A DNA stretch of 64,000 nucleotides, taken from NCBI RefSeq assembly GCF_001310275.1, contig NZ_LGYZ01000093.1, forward strand, positions 1-64,000, written 5' to 3'. The position numbers and the translations under genes are program-made. The notes under the pieces are model-generated. The model did not search any database. It had not been told where the DNA came from and saw only the letters and a list, made by a program, of their open reading frames with translations. Position 1 is the first letter of the stretch; each line of letters starts with the position of its first letter. The DNA comes from Nocardia arizonensis. GTDB taxonomy: Bacteria > Actinomycetota > Actinomycetes > Mycobacteriales > Mycobacteriaceae. Below are positions 8,114 through 16,694 of this stretch, in pieces.

Positions 8114-8719
8114 TCAGAGTCCCTCCGGTCCCTCCGCACGCAGGTCGTCCACCTTGCGCATGGCGTCACGCAGCTCGGCCAGCCACGATTCCGCGTGCTT
8201 GCCTGCCAATTTCACGGTCCAAGTCAGTGCGTCGGCGCGGGAGCGGGCCACGCCCGCGTCGACCAGGGTGTCGAGTACCTTGCGTTCGGGCTGGCGCAAA
8301 CGAGTCATGACCGGAACGGCCAACTGGGTGAACATGATTCGTTCACCGTCCACCGAAACGCCCCAGGCGACGCTGCGCCCGTAGCGGTGCTGCGCCTCAC
8401 CGGCGATCTGCATGCGGGCCGGTCGGGTGGACTCGCGGAAGCGCGCGACCGCGCCCTCCTTGGTCGCGCGCGGCAACCCCTCGGTCGGCGCGTCGGATTC
8501 GCCCGACCCGGCTTCCTCGGACTTCTCCGACTGCGGCAGCGGCAGCTCGCCGATCACCACGATCTCGTCGCGGTCGATCTCGATATGCGGCTGACCCACG
8601 AACCACTCTTCTGGCAATCGGCCGGCGAACCAATCGGGCACATCGGCCGGATCGGGGAGATCGGCTTGCTGCCAACCGCCGGGTCTGCCGAAACGCCGTC
8701 CCCTGTTGTCATGTCTCAC
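8114..8719 (-). CDS. Conserved actinobacterial protein of unknown function
   Basis: About 201 residues, soluble, with no signal peptide or membrane segment. The N-terminal part is rich in Arg/Gly/Asp/Pro (GRPGGWQQ, DVPDWFAGRLPEEWF). A short acidic linker (SEKSEEAGSGESD) leads to a conserved-looking C-terminal half, from RPARMQIAGEAQHRYGR to the helical end VARSRADALTWTVKLAGKHA. I recognise the pattern as conserved in Nocardia and relatives but can assign no function. The GTG at 8719 is preferred over one at 8728 because it lies eight bases from GAAGAGG. The palindrome at 8779-8793 lies about 60 bases upstream. Confidence 0.65.
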   Translation of the reverse strand: MRHDNRGRRFGRPGGWQQADLPDPADVPDWFAGRLPEEWFVGQPHIEIDRDEIVVIGELPLPQSEKSEEAGSGESDAPTEGLPRATKEGAVARFRESTRPARMQIAGEAQHRYGRSVAWGVSVDGERIMFTQLAVPVMTRLRQPERKVLDTLVDAGVARSRADALTWTVKLAGKHAESWLAELRDAMRKVDDLRAEGPEGL

Positions 8720-8770
8720 GGGGCTCACCTCTTCGTGCGATCAGTGGTTTCATACTTACTATGGCGCCGT

Positions 8771-8793
8771 GATTACAAGATTACGCCGTAATC
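8771..8793 (-). promoter_or_regulatory. Palindromic operator candidate GATTAC-GCC-GTAATC
   Basis: GATTAC (8779-8784) and GTAATC (8788-8793) form a perfect inverted repeat with a 3-nt centre. A third GATTAC half-site starts at 8771. The element sits just upstream of the unknown gene ending at 8114 and is markedly more AT-rich than its surroundings. No regulator gene lies beside it. Confidence 0.4.
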
Positions 8794-9068
8794 GCAGCAG
8801 GGGATTATGCTCTTCGTGAACCCGTTTCAGCGGTGGTAATCAGAGATGCAGGTGCGGTCGGCGGCGGTGATCCGAACTCGAATCGCCGAGCTCGACCGTA
8901 ATGCCGCCCCGGCGCGTCTCGCCCGGTACGGTAACGGCGCCGGTTATCGCCTTGTGACTGGACGCCGTTCTCGATCAGCCACTCGACACCGAAATTTCGG
9001 GCACAATCGGACGCTGAGCACGGGTAACGTCCCGGCTAACGGGGCGCTTACGGGTTGGTAAGAATTAG

Positions 9069-9098
9069 GTACGGTGGTCTTGTTACTGGAGTGACAAG
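9069..9098 (+). promoter_or_regulatory. Promoter and near-palindrome before the PBP-like lipoprotein
   Basis: TACGGT (9069-9074) resembles an actinobacterial -10 box. CTTGTTAC (9079-9086) and GTGACAAG (9091-9098) form an inverted repeat with 7 of 8 pairs and a 4-nt loop, ending 17 bases before the start codon. It could be an operator or a 5' mRNA hairpin. The rest of the 8794-9115 spacer shows nothing recognisable. Confidence 0.35.
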
Positions 9099-9115
9099 AG
9101 TGAAGAGTGGGCGAC

Positions 9116-10795
9116 ATGGATGGCTGGGGATTCCGCCGCTTCCGCGTCCGGGGCGCATTGGCACTCGCGGGAGTCGCGGCTGTAGTGACAGCTCTGGGAT
9201 CGTGTGGATTCCAGGCCGAACCGAATGAGGCCGAGGGCATCGTCGAACGCTTCACCGAGCTCTTGGACAAACAGGACTACACCGAGGCCGCGGGACTGAC
9301 CTCATATCCCAATGGCGCTCAAGCTACCTTGAAGCAAATGTTCGAGGGCCTGCATCCGAGCACGGTCGACTACGCCAAGACCCAGTTCATCGGTCTCGAC
9401 GCCCAGCAAGCCATCTTCAGCATGGACGTCGCCTGGAACTTCGGCGAGAACCGCGATTGGCACTACAGCATCCAGGGCACCGTACGGAAGCTGGCCATCG
9501 GTTGGCGCATCTCATGGGAACCCGGCCTGGTGATGCCGCAGCTGTCGGGTCAGCGCACCGTGAAACTGGTCCGCACCCTGCCCGCCCCGCCGCCGCGGGT
9601 CATCGACATCACCGGCGCGCCGCTCATGCACGAGCAGGTTCTCAACGTGGTCAAACTGGATCCGGCGAAGATCACCGATCCGGTGGCCTCCACGAATGCG
9701 CTCGCCAAGGCCATCGAACCGGTCGCGCCCCTCATCACCGGCCCCTCGCTCATGCAGCAGTTGGCCGCCTCACAGGGCAAACCGGTGGTCGCGGTGAATC
9801 TGCGCGAAGGCGACTTCGCGATCCTGGAACCGGTGATGGCCCCCATTCCCGGCGTGGTGATGGAGAAGCAGCCGCGGCTCATCTCCTCCGACCGCCGCGT
9901 CTGGTCACCGCAGCTGGACGCGCTGCGCAAGGTGTGGCAGGACAGCCAGGAACAGCATTCCGGCTGGGGCGTACAGATTTTCGAGGCCGACGGCCGCTTC
10001 GTGAGTCAGGTGGCCGGGTATCAGGGTCCGCCCGGACCGGATATCGCCGCGGCGATGGACCAGCGTTTGCAGCGCGCGGCCGAGGACGCGGTGGTCAGCG
10101 TGGGCACCCCCGCCTCGATCGTGGCCATCCAGCCCTCGAGCGGGGCGGTCGTCGCCGTCGCGCAGAACAGTCAGGCCAGCGAACACGGATCGGTCGCCTT
10201 CACCGGACTGTATCCGATCGGGCGCAATATCGAACTGCTGCGCGCCATCGCCGCGGTGGTCGACAACAAGGCGCCGCAGGATGTGTCGGTGCAGCAGGCG
10301 GCCGAGGCCGCGAGCAGGCTCGGCATCGGCATCGACTTCCAGGTGCCGGGACTCGACGAAGTCACCGGACGTCTGGCGATCGCTGGCCGCAGCGCCGAAC
10401 AGGTCCGCCAAGGCGGCGGTTCGGACGCGGTGCTGGCCAGTCCCTTCGGCATGGCCATCGCCGCCGCCGCCATCGCGCGCGGCGCGGTCCCCGCGCCCAT
10501 GATCGAACTCGGCCACCCCGGCAATACCGACGCCCAACTCCAGCCACTGCCCGACGAGGCCACCGACCGGTTGCGGACCATGCTGCGCGACGCCGCCAAC
10601 GGTCCGGAGTTCGCCCCGTTGCGCGCCCGCCGCGATGTCATCGGGTTCGCCGCCACCGCGGGCGCCGACGGCTGGCTGATCGCCAACATGGGCGACCTCG
10701 CCTTCGCCATCCACATCAACGATGTCGACAGCGGCGACGCCGCCACCCGAATGGCCGCCCGGATGCTCCAATCCCTCGCCACCCCGGAACCCTGA
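9116..10795 (+). CDS. Penicillin-binding-protein-like lipoprotein, apparently without catalytic motifs
   Basis: 559 residues. A signal peptide ends in the lipobox LGSC (Cys30). An NTF2/MecA-N-like domain follows (about 36-150; EGIVERFTELLDKQDYTEAAGL), then a dimerisation-like domain, then a region with transpeptidase layout (about 320-555). From memory it is related to M. tuberculosis Rv2864c. The usual S-x-x-K motif is replaced by TGLYPIGRN, and the K-T-G block by ATAGADGWL, so acylation by beta-lactams or transpeptidation looks impossible as read. It may act as a scaffold or regulator of cell-wall synthesis at the outer face of the membrane. GTG 9107 is an alternative start three codons earlier. 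Confidence 0.8.
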   Translation: MDGWGFRRFRVRGALALAGVAAVVTALGSCGFQAEPNEAEGIVERFTELLDKQDYTEAAGLTSYPNGAQATLKQMFEGLHPSTVDYAKTQFIGLDAQQAIFSMDVAWNFGENRDWHYSIQGTVRKLAIGWRISWEPGLVMPQLSGQRTVKLVRTLPAPPPRVIDITGAPLMHEQVLNVVKLDPAKITDPVASTNALAKAIEPVAPLITGPSLMQQLAASQGKPVVAVNLREGDFAILEPVMAPIPGVVMEKQPRLISSDRRVWSPQLDALRKVWQDSQEQHSGWGVQIFEADGRFVSQVAGYQGPPGPDIAAAMDQRLQRAAEDAVVSVGTPASIVAIQPSSGAVVAVAQNSQASEHGSVAFTGLYPIGRNIELLRAIAAVVDNKAPQDVSVQQAAEAASRLGIGIDFQVPGLDEVTGRLAIAGRSAEQVRQGGGSDAVLASPFGMAIAAAAIARGAVPAPMIELGHPGNTDAQLQPLPDEATDRLRTMLRDAANGPEFAPLRARRDVIGFAATAGADGWLIANMGDLAFAIHINDVDSGDAATRMAARMLQSLATPEP

Positions 10796-10868
10796 TCGGG
10801 TTCCTACCGGGTCGCGCGGTACACGGTCCTCGGTCGCGTCGCCCCGCGGCGTCACCTCGGGAAAATAT

Positions 10869-10892
10869 CCTCCGCCGGCGACGGGCGGGAGG
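10869..10892 (-). terminator. Possible terminator of the LiaF-like operon
   Basis: On the minus strand a GC-rich hairpin (CCTCCCGCC pairing with GGCGGAGG, one bulge) is followed by ATATTTTCC. It lies directly after the stop codon of the operon's last gene. Confidence 0.45.
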
Positions 10893-10895
10893 CGC

Positions 10896-11624
10896 TCACT
10901 GGCCGAGGAGTTTGCGCCATTGGACGCCGAAGGGGTGTTTGGCGGTGACCGAACCGAAGCGGACGCTGCCGTGGACGGAGATGTGGAGTTTGCCGAGCGG
11001 CGGGCCGCTGCGGACCTTGTTGTTGACGCTGGAGCCGACGAGGTCGACATTGTCGAGATCGACGGTGGCCTCGGCGGGGACTATGAGGTTGAGGGAACTG
11101 CAATAGTCGTCGACATGCAGTTCGACCACCTGGGTGGACATGATCGCCTCGGTGAAGTCCAGGGTGACCCCGGAGAACCAGTTGTTCAGCAACAGCCTGG
11201 GCGGCACCTGCCAGGGGCCGCGGCGGTTCACCCCGGACATGCGCGAGCGGATCATATTGCCGGGTGTCGCCGGATGCGGGCGCGGCGGCATCGGGCGCGG
11301 ATGGTGGAACGACGGCGCGGCACCGACGAACGGGGCGCGCGGCGCGGCCTGCTGTCCGATCATGCGGACGCCGGGCAGGTCGACCAGCACCGAATTCAGT
11401 TCACCGCGGGTCTTGGCGGCCAGCGCCGTATCCATGCGCTCGGTGAACTCTCCGAGGGAGAGCATGCCGAGACCTACCGCGCGCTGCAACAACTGACCGA
11501 CGTGCTCGCGCTCGGCATCCGAGACGCGCAGCTCACGATCGCCGACAGCGCCGCCGTTCGAGACCGATTGGAATTCCGGGCCGCCCATGTCTTCGAGGTT
11601 ACCGATGTGACCGCCACCCGACAT
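10896..11624 (-). CDS. DUF1707 / LiaF-like C-terminal domain protein
   Basis: 242 residues. The N-terminal DUF1707 (SHOCT-like) segment contains RVSDAEREHVGQLLQRAVG and GMLSLGEFTERMDTALAAKT (about 33-72). A Pro/His/Arg-rich linker leads to a beta-helical LiaF-type domain (NNWFSGVTLDFTEAIMST to VHGSVRFGSVTAKHPFG). There are no membrane segments. In Firmicutes LiaF restrains the LiaS kinase, and here the gene is last in an operon with a kinase and a NarL-type regulator, 15 nt after the regulator. A role in tuning envelope-stress signalling is inferred from this context. Confidence 0.8.
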   Translation of the reverse strand: MSGGGHIGNLEDMGGPEFQSVSNGGAVGDRELRVSDAEREHVGQLLQRAVGLGMLSLGEFTERMDTALAAKTRGELNSVLVDLPGVRMIGQQAAPRAPFVGAAPSFHHPRPMPPRPHPATPGNMIRSRMSGVNRRGPWQVPPRLLLNNWFSGVTLDFTEAIMSTQVVELHVDDYCSSLNLIVPAEATVDLDNVDLVGSSVNNKVRSGPPLGKLHISVHGSVRFGSVTAKHPFGVQWRKLLGQ

Positions 11625-11639
11625 CAGGGCAAACCCGGA

Positions 11640-12308
11640 TTATTCCAAGCCCTGTTCGATCGCGTACCGGGTCAGTTCTACGCGGTTGGCCAGTTGGAGT
11701 TTGCGCAGCGTGGCCTGGACGTGGTTCTCCACGGTGCGGTGGCTGAGGCCGAGCCGGGAGGCGATCTGCTTCGCCGAGAGCCCCTTGGCGACCATGCGAA
11801 GCACCTCGGTCTCGCGTTCGGTCAGCGCGGGACGATACGGCTGGTCGGGTTCGGCCGGCGTGGTCGCCATGCGGCGGTATTCCCCCAGCACCAGACCCGC
11901 GAGTCCGGGGGTGAACACGGGTTGACCGGCGGCGGTCGCGCGCACCGCGTCGATCAGTTCGGCCGCCGAGGCGCTCTTCACCAGATATCCGCAGGCGCCC
12001 GCCTTGATGGCGTCGAGCACGTCGTCGCGTTCGGCGGAGGCGGACAGCACGAGCACCCGGCTGTGCGGTGAGACCCGCAGCACTTCGGCGGTGGCCTCGG
12101 CGCCGTTGCCGTCGGGTAGCTGCATATCCATCAGCACCACCGCCGGGCGCACGGCCGCGGCCCGGCGGGTCGCGGCGGCGACGCCGTCGGCGGTCGCGGT
12201 CACCGAGAAACCGGCCTCGGCGAGGTCACGGGACACGCCGTCACGCCACATCGGATGGTCGTCCACCACCATGACCGAAATCGTCTCGGCCGCATCGTCG
12301 TCGGTCAC
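11640..12308 (-). CDS. NarL/LuxR-family response regulator
   Basis: 222 residues. The receiver domain (about 9-125) has the acidic pair in MVVDDHP, the phospho-acceptor Asp61 in VVLMDMQLPDG, the Ser/Thr switch in VLVLSAS, and Lys in YLVKSAS. A LuxR-type helix-turn-helix (about 155-215) shows LTERETEVLRMVAKGLSAKQ and LGLSHRTVENHVQATLRKL. It is 60 nt downstream of the histidine kinase and 15 nt upstream of the LiaF-like gene, so it is the kinase's likely partner. It most resembles regulators paired with MacS/LiaS-type kinases. The GTG start has GGAAGG upstream. Confidence 0.92.
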   Translation of the reverse strand: MTDDDAAETISVMVVDDHPMWRDGVSRDLAEAGFSVTATADGVAAATRRAAAVRPAVVLMDMQLPDGNGAEATAEVLRVSPHSRVLVLSASAERDDVLDAIKAGACGYLVKSASAAELIDAVRATAAGQPVFTPGLAGLVLGEYRRMATTPAEPDQPYRPALTERETEVLRMVAKGLSAKQIASRLGLSHRTVENHVQATLRKLQLANRVELTRYAIEQGLE

Positions 12309-12368
12309 CGCGCACCTTCCGTATCCATCCCGCCCGAACCGCGGTTCTCATGGTGCCAGAGACCGGGG

Positions 12369-13538
12369 TCACCGGCGGGGCACCCGGAATTCCCATTCGA
12401 CGCCCTCGCCGGAGCCCTCGGTGAGCAGTTCCGCCGTGCCGCCAAGCGCCTCGACGCGCCCGACGATCGACCGCGATACCCCCATCCGGCCCTCGGCCGC
12501 GGCCTGCGCGAGTCGTCCGCGTTCGATGCCGACGCCGTCGTCGCGCACGCTCACGATCAACTCGTCCCCGGTATCCTCCAGCAGCACATAGGCTTTGGCC
12601 TGCGCACCGGCGTGCAGCGCGACATTGGACAGCGCCGTGGCGACCGCGGCGGCCACCTCCGTCGCCGTCGAACGCCCCACCGTGACCGGTTCGCCCGGCG
12701 TGGAGACGAAGACGGTCGGTGTGGCGTGCACCGTGAGCAGCGGGCGCAGGTCGACCTCCGCGCCGCCCCCGTCGGCGCGCACCCCCTGTTCGGAGATGAG
12801 CACGCGCAACGCCACCTCCTGCTCACCGGCGCGCCGCGCGAGTTCCTCGGTGGCGCCGCCTATTTCGTCGCCGCGCCGTTTGATATAGGACAGCACCTGG
12901 AGTACGCCGTCGTGCACTTCGCGGGCGAGGCGTTCGCGCTCCTCGGCGGCGGCGGTCAACCGCACCGCCCGCTGGAGCTGTTCCTGTGCCCGGCGCGCGG
13001 TATTGGCGGCCAGTCCGAGCGCCAGCCCGACCGAGACCAGCACGGGCATGGTGGCGTCGGCCCACACGTCCTGGCCCCACTGTCCGCGCACGGTGATGAT
13101 GACCGCCGAGATGAGCACGCCGGAGGCGACGCCGAGTACCGGCCCGCGCAGGATCGACGCGGAGATCACCGCATTGGCCGCCCACATCGTGGTCGGCAGG
13201 GTTTGATGGCCGTGGTACCAGTCGTAGTCGGCGACCAGTCGCGTGGCGCCGACGAGCCCGAGCACCACGATGTGGTCACCGATCACCACCCAGGTTCGTA
13301 CCCGGTTCACGTTCGCGACGTACCAGTGCGAGAGCAGCAGCGCCGACGCACCCGACCACACCGCCATCAACGCGATGAAAACCCAGCTCAGCCGCTGATT
13401 CTGGTAGTAGGGCACCGAGGCGACCTGCTGACCGATCGCATAGAGCAGGGTGACAAGGCGGAATGCCTGCACCGCCCGCCACAACGGGGCGGTCGCGGCG
13501 TCGGCGGGGCTGAGCTCAGTGGTTCGGGTCGCCGTCAT
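12369..13538 (-). CDS. MacS-type sensor histidine kinase
   Basis: 389 residues. Four to six membrane helices occupy about residues 25-180. The dimerisation/phosphoacceptor helix ERERLAREVHDGVLQVLSY follows (His209, HisKA_3 type). The ATPase domain is at about 290-385, with an N-box (ATALSNVALHAGAQAK) and G-box (VSVRDDGVGIERGRL). This matches the actinobacterial MacS family, which senses the membrane through its helices and has no extracellular domain. It partners the regulator downstream. Its ATG lies inside the end of the permease gene (23-nt overlap), so the two are probably translated together. Confidence 0.9.
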   Translation of the reverse strand: MTATRTTELSPADAATAPLWRAVQAFRLVTLLYAIGQQVASVPYYQNQRLSWVFIALMAVWSGASALLLSHWYVANVNRVRTWVVIGDHIVVLGLVGATRLVADYDWYHGHQTLPTTMWAANAVISASILRGPVLGVASGVLISAVIITVRGQWGQDVWADATMPVLVSVGLALGLAANTARRAQEQLQRAVRLTAAAEERERLAREVHDGVLQVLSYIKRRGDEIGGATEELARRAGEQEVALRVLISEQGVRADGGGAEVDLRPLLTVHATPTVFVSTPGEPVTVGRSTATEVAAAVATALSNVALHAGAQAKAYVLLEDTGDELIVSVRDDGVGIERGRLAQAAAEGRMGVSRSIVGRVEALGGTAELLTEGSGEGVEWEFRVPRR

Positions 13539-14775
13539 CGGCGGCCTGTTCCGCTCCGTCGGACTTGTGCAGCATCACGCTCTCGTGGCGCAGCGTGGCC
13601 GCGACGTCGAATCGATCCGGTTCCGGCCACCTGTCCGGTTCCGCCGAGTACATCCGGCCGGGCTCGCCGGTGCGCAACTCCTCGAACGCCTCCTCGGGAT
13701 TGTCCGCGAGCAGCGACCGGATGGCGGTGTTCATCACCGCGACGAACGGCACCGCGAGCAGACCGCCCGCGATTCCGCCCACCACGACACCCGCGGTGAT
13801 CGCCAACACCACGGCCAGCGGGTGGATGCTCACCGCGCGACCGAGCAGCAACGGTTGCAGCACATGGCTTTCCAGCTGCATCACCGCGATGATGATGCCG
13901 AGCACGATCAGCGCCGTCACCGGCCCCTTGGTCACCAGGGCGATGAATACGGCGATGAACCCGGCCAGGAACGCGCCGATGATCGGGATGAACGCGCTGA
14001 TGAACACCAGCGAGGCCAGCGGCAGCGCCAGCGGCACGCCGAGGATCGCCAGACCCGCGCCGATGCCGATGGCGTCGACCGCGGCCACCGCGACCGTGGC
14101 ACGCACGAATCCCACCAGCGTCCCGAAACCCAACTGGCCGGCCAGGCGCACCCGTTCGCGATGCGGCGTCGGCACGATGCGGGTCGTGAAGTGCCAGATC
14201 TGATCGCCGCTGTAGAGAAAGAAGATGAGGATGAACAGGGTCAGGAACGCGCCGGTGAGAATGTGCCCGATCGCCGTCGCGGTGGTGAGCGCCCCGCTGG
14301 TGACGGTGTCCTGATTGGACTGGATCATCCGCACGATCGTGTCCCCCGCGCTGCGGATCTGCTCGTTGCTCATATGCGCCGGACCGTTGATGAGCCAGTC
14401 CTGGATCTTGTGGATGCTTTGGGTGATCTCGTCGGACAGCTGCGGCATGCCCGCCACGAACTGTTCGATGACGAAGGTCATGATGCCCGCGACCAGACCG
14501 AGCGAACCGACCAGCGCGACGAAAACCCCCACCCACCGCGGCACCCCGAGCCGCTGCATCCAATCCACCAGCGGCGCCAGCAGTCCGGCCGCGAGCAACG
14601 CGATGGCCAGCGGGATCACCACCGTCGCAAGCCGCTGCACCACCATGGACACCACATAGAACGCGGCGAAGATCACCAGCAGCCGCCACGACCATGCCGC
14701 CGACTGCCGCACCAGCGGATGCACGGCCTCGGCCGCGTTGGCGGTCGGCGCGAATTTCTGCTTCTGCTCGCTCAC
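13516..14775 (-). CDS. AI-2E family (YdiK/PerM-like) transporter
   Basis: 419 residues with about eight membrane helices. Features are an N-terminal pair around SWRLLVIFAAFYVVSMVV, then VVIPLAIALLAAGLLAPLVDW and RWVGVFVALVGSLGLVAG, an extracellular stretch (about 110-180), and the conserved end FISAFIPIIGAFLAGFIAV to GGIAGGLLAVPFVAVMN. The acidic tail contains MYSAEPDRWPEPDRFD. Members export autoinducers or sodium, or support cell division under stress, so the substrate is unknown. The frame runs 64 codons further upstream, but those codons are the remnant of a Fic gene. GTG 14775 with TAGGCT seven bases before it is the likely start. It heads the kinase-regulator-LiaF operon. Confidence 0.88.
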   Translation of the reverse strand: MSEQKQKFAPTANAAEAVHPLVRQSAAWSWRLLVIFAAFYVVSMVVQRLATVVIPLAIALLAAGLLAPLVDWMQRLGVPRWVGVFVALVGSLGLVAGIMTFVIEQFVAGMPQLSDEITQSIHKIQDWLINGPAHMSNEQIRSAGDTIVRMIQSNQDTVTSGALTTATAIGHILTGAFLTLFILIFFLYSGDQIWHFTTRIVPTPHRERVRLAGQLGFGTLVGFVRATVAVAAVDAIGIGAGLAILGVPLALPLASLVFISAFIPIIGAFLAGFIAVFIALVTKGPVTALIVLGIIIAVMQLESHVLQPLLLGRAVSIHPLAVVLAITAGVVVGGIAGGLLAVPFVAVMNTAIRSLLADNPEEAFEELRTGEPGRMYSAEPDRWPEPDRFDVAATLRHESVMLHKSDGAEQAADDGDPNH

Positions 14776-15024
14776 CTCAGCGAGCCTAACCGCCTCACCC
14801 GCCCACCGGCCCCGCTCGCGATCCGTGAGCTGTCTGGCTGTGGTATCCGCCGAGACCGCGAGCCCTTCGGCAAATAACCTGATCCACCCGTCCCAGTCAC
14901 CCGTCGTGCTGACCGCCAGAAGCCTGTCGTAGTACTCGGCGCGCCTGGCCTCGAACCATGGTGACACTGTCAGCGTGGGTTCCGACAGGATTTCGGACCG
15001 GTGCAGTTGCAGAACGATCAGCCC
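14776..15024 (-). pseudogene. 5'-truncated remnant of a Fic-family gene
   Basis: The translated minus strand reads GLIVLQLHRSEILSEPTLTV, then SPWFEARRAEYYDRLLAVST and GDWDGWIRLFAEGLAVSADT. To me this is the C-terminal third of an actinobacterial Fic/DOC-type adenylyltransferase. The HPFxxGNGRxxR active-site region and everything before it are absent. Similarity fades upstream of about 15024, where the adenylate cyclase promoter begins. The remnant runs in frame into the AI-2E gene without a stop. It is a gene relic that now carries the -10 box of the downstream operon. Confidence 0.7.
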
Positions 15025-15123
15025 GGTCGCTTGTCTCGGCGAGCCTGATCGTCAGGGTGGCGGAGTTCGCGCACTCGCTCCGCATCGTGAAGCGCCGCCA
15101 CCATGCCCGCGAGGGCGAAACGC

Positions 15124-15129
15124 TAGATT
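15124..15129 (+). promoter_or_regulatory. -10 box of the adenylate cyclase gene
   Basis: TAGATT lies seven bases before the GTG at 15137 and no ribosome site is present. This is the arrangement expected of a leaderless mRNA beginning at the start codon. Confidence 0.5.
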
Positions 15130-15136
15130 GGTGCTC

Positions 15137-16690
15137 GTGTCAGCGCCTCTGGAAGCGGTCAAACAGACCATGGGAACGCGCTGGCCGCTGTACTTGACGT
15201 CGATGCTGTTGGCCAATGCCTTCGGCGCGGTGCTGGTTTGGGCGTTCATCCAGTATGGGCTCCCCGTTCCGGAAGGGGAGGCGGCCGGCGCGCGCAGCGT
15301 CGGGTTGTTCGTCCCGGCCCTGGTGTTCATCGCGGGCGGGCTGTTGAGTCTGGCCGCGTCGGCATTGATGCTGCGCCCGGTCATGCGGTGGCAGGTGCGC
15401 GGCGGGCCGCCGAGCCGCCAGGAACAGATGGCGGCGTTGCACGCGCCGTTGCGGCAGGCGATCGTGCACCTGGTGCTGTGGCTGATCGGCGGCGCGGTGC
15501 TGGCCGCGCTCATCATCTCGGGCACCCCGGAACTCGCGGGCGCGGTGATCGTCACCGAATGCATGGCCGCCACCATCGTGTTCGGCTTCACCTACATGCT
15601 GGGCGAACGCATCCTGCGCCCGGTCGCCGCCGAGGCGCTGACCGCGGGCACCTTCGACCACACCCTCACCCCGGGGGTCGGCACCCGTATGGCCATGACC
15701 TGGGGCATGGGCACCTTCGCCCCGACCATCGCCATCGTGCTGCTGTGTGTAACCCAGATCACCTCGGATGTGAAGTTCTCGGCGCAGTCGCTGGCCATCT
15801 CGATCCTGCTGCTGTCGGGTGTGGTGATCATGCAGGCGCTCGCGCTGTCCATGCTCACCGGTTCGAGCATCTCCGATCCGGTGCGCCAGCTCAGTGAGGC
15901 CATCGACCGGGTGCAGGGCGGCGCGCGCGACGTGCAGGTCGAGGTGTTCGACGGCAGTGAGATCGGACTCCTCCAGGTCGGTTTCAACCGCATGATGGAA
16001 GAGGCGGCCAAACGTCGCCAGTTGCAGGAATTGTTCGGTCAGCACGTGGGTGAGGAAGTCGCGCAGCGCGCACTCGACTACGGCACCGAACTGGGCGGTG
16101 AGACCCGATTCGTGGCGGTGCTGTTCGTGGATATGGTCGGCTCGACGGCGACGGCGGCCGAACGCCCGCCGACCGAGGTGGTCAGCCTGCTCAACGAATT
16201 CTTCCGCATCGTGGTCGACGTCATCGACCGCCATCATGGGTTCGTCAACAAATTCGTCGGCGATGCCGCGCTCGCCATCTTCGGCGCCCCCCTCGACCGT
16301 CCCGACGCGCCCACCGCCGCATTGGCCGCGGCCCGTGAACTGCGCGAGGCGCTGCGGGAAGTTCCCGGCCTAGATATCGGCATCGGAGTTTCCGCGGGAC
16401 TCGCCGTCGCCGGGAATATCGGCGCCGCGAACCGATTCGAATATACGGTGATCGGCGATCCGGTGAACGAGGCGTCGCGCCTGACCGAACTCGCCAAGGA
16501 CCGGCCCGGACGGGTGCTGGCCTCGGGGAGTGCGCTGTACTTCGCCGATGAGAGTGAGCAGGAATTGTGGATATCCGGCGACGAGGTTCAACTGCGCGGC
16601 CGCCGTCGGAAGACCCGTTTGGCGTGGCCGAAGGACGGCGGAGGGCGGGACTTGGATGCAGACGGCGAATCGCTGGGTTCGTTAGGCTGA
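15137..16690 (+). CDS. Membrane-bound class III adenylate cyclase with HAMP domain
   Basis: 517 residues. Six membrane helices (about 17-235) lead to a HAMP segment (about 236-292, around ISDPVRQLSEAIDRVQGG) and a catalytic domain (about 320-500). The residues needed to make cAMP from ATP are present: metal-binding Asp332 (LFVDMVGST) and Asp376 (FVGDAALAIF), adenine-selecting Lys372 and Asp441 (VIGDPVNEASRL), and transition-state Asn444 and Arg448. The layout matches the mycobacterial Rv1318c/Rv3645 group. GTG 15131 is an alternative start two codons earlier. The next gene begins four bases after the stop. Confidence 0.92.
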   Translation: MSAPLEAVKQTMGTRWPLYLTSMLLANAFGAVLVWAFIQYGLPVPEGEAAGARSVGLFVPALVFIAGGLLSLAASALMLRPVMRWQVRGGPPSRQEQMAALHAPLRQAIVHLVLWLIGGAVLAALIISGTPELAGAVIVTECMAATIVFGFTYMLGERILRPVAAEALTAGTFDHTLTPGVGTRMAMTWGMGTFAPTIAIVLLCVTQITSDVKFSAQSLAISILLLSGVVIMQALALSMLTGSSISDPVRQLSEAIDRVQGGARDVQVEVFDGSEIGLLQVGFNRMMEEAAKRRQLQELFGQHVGEEVAQRALDYGTELGGETRFVAVLFVDMVGSTATAAERPPTEVVSLLNEFFRIVVDVIDRHHGFVNKFVGDAALAIFGAPLDRPDAPTAALAAARELREALREVPGLDIGIGVSAGLAVAGNIGAANRFEYTVIGDPVNEASRLTELAKDRPGRVLASGSALYFADESEQELWISGDEVQLRGRRRKTRLAWPKDGGGRDLDADGESLGSLG

Positions 16691-16694
16691 CCGC

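Noticed and set aside
14776-14967. N-terminal 64-codon extension of the AI-2E permease
   Set aside because: Those codons match the end of a Fic protein, and a leaderless start at 14775 explains the permease better.
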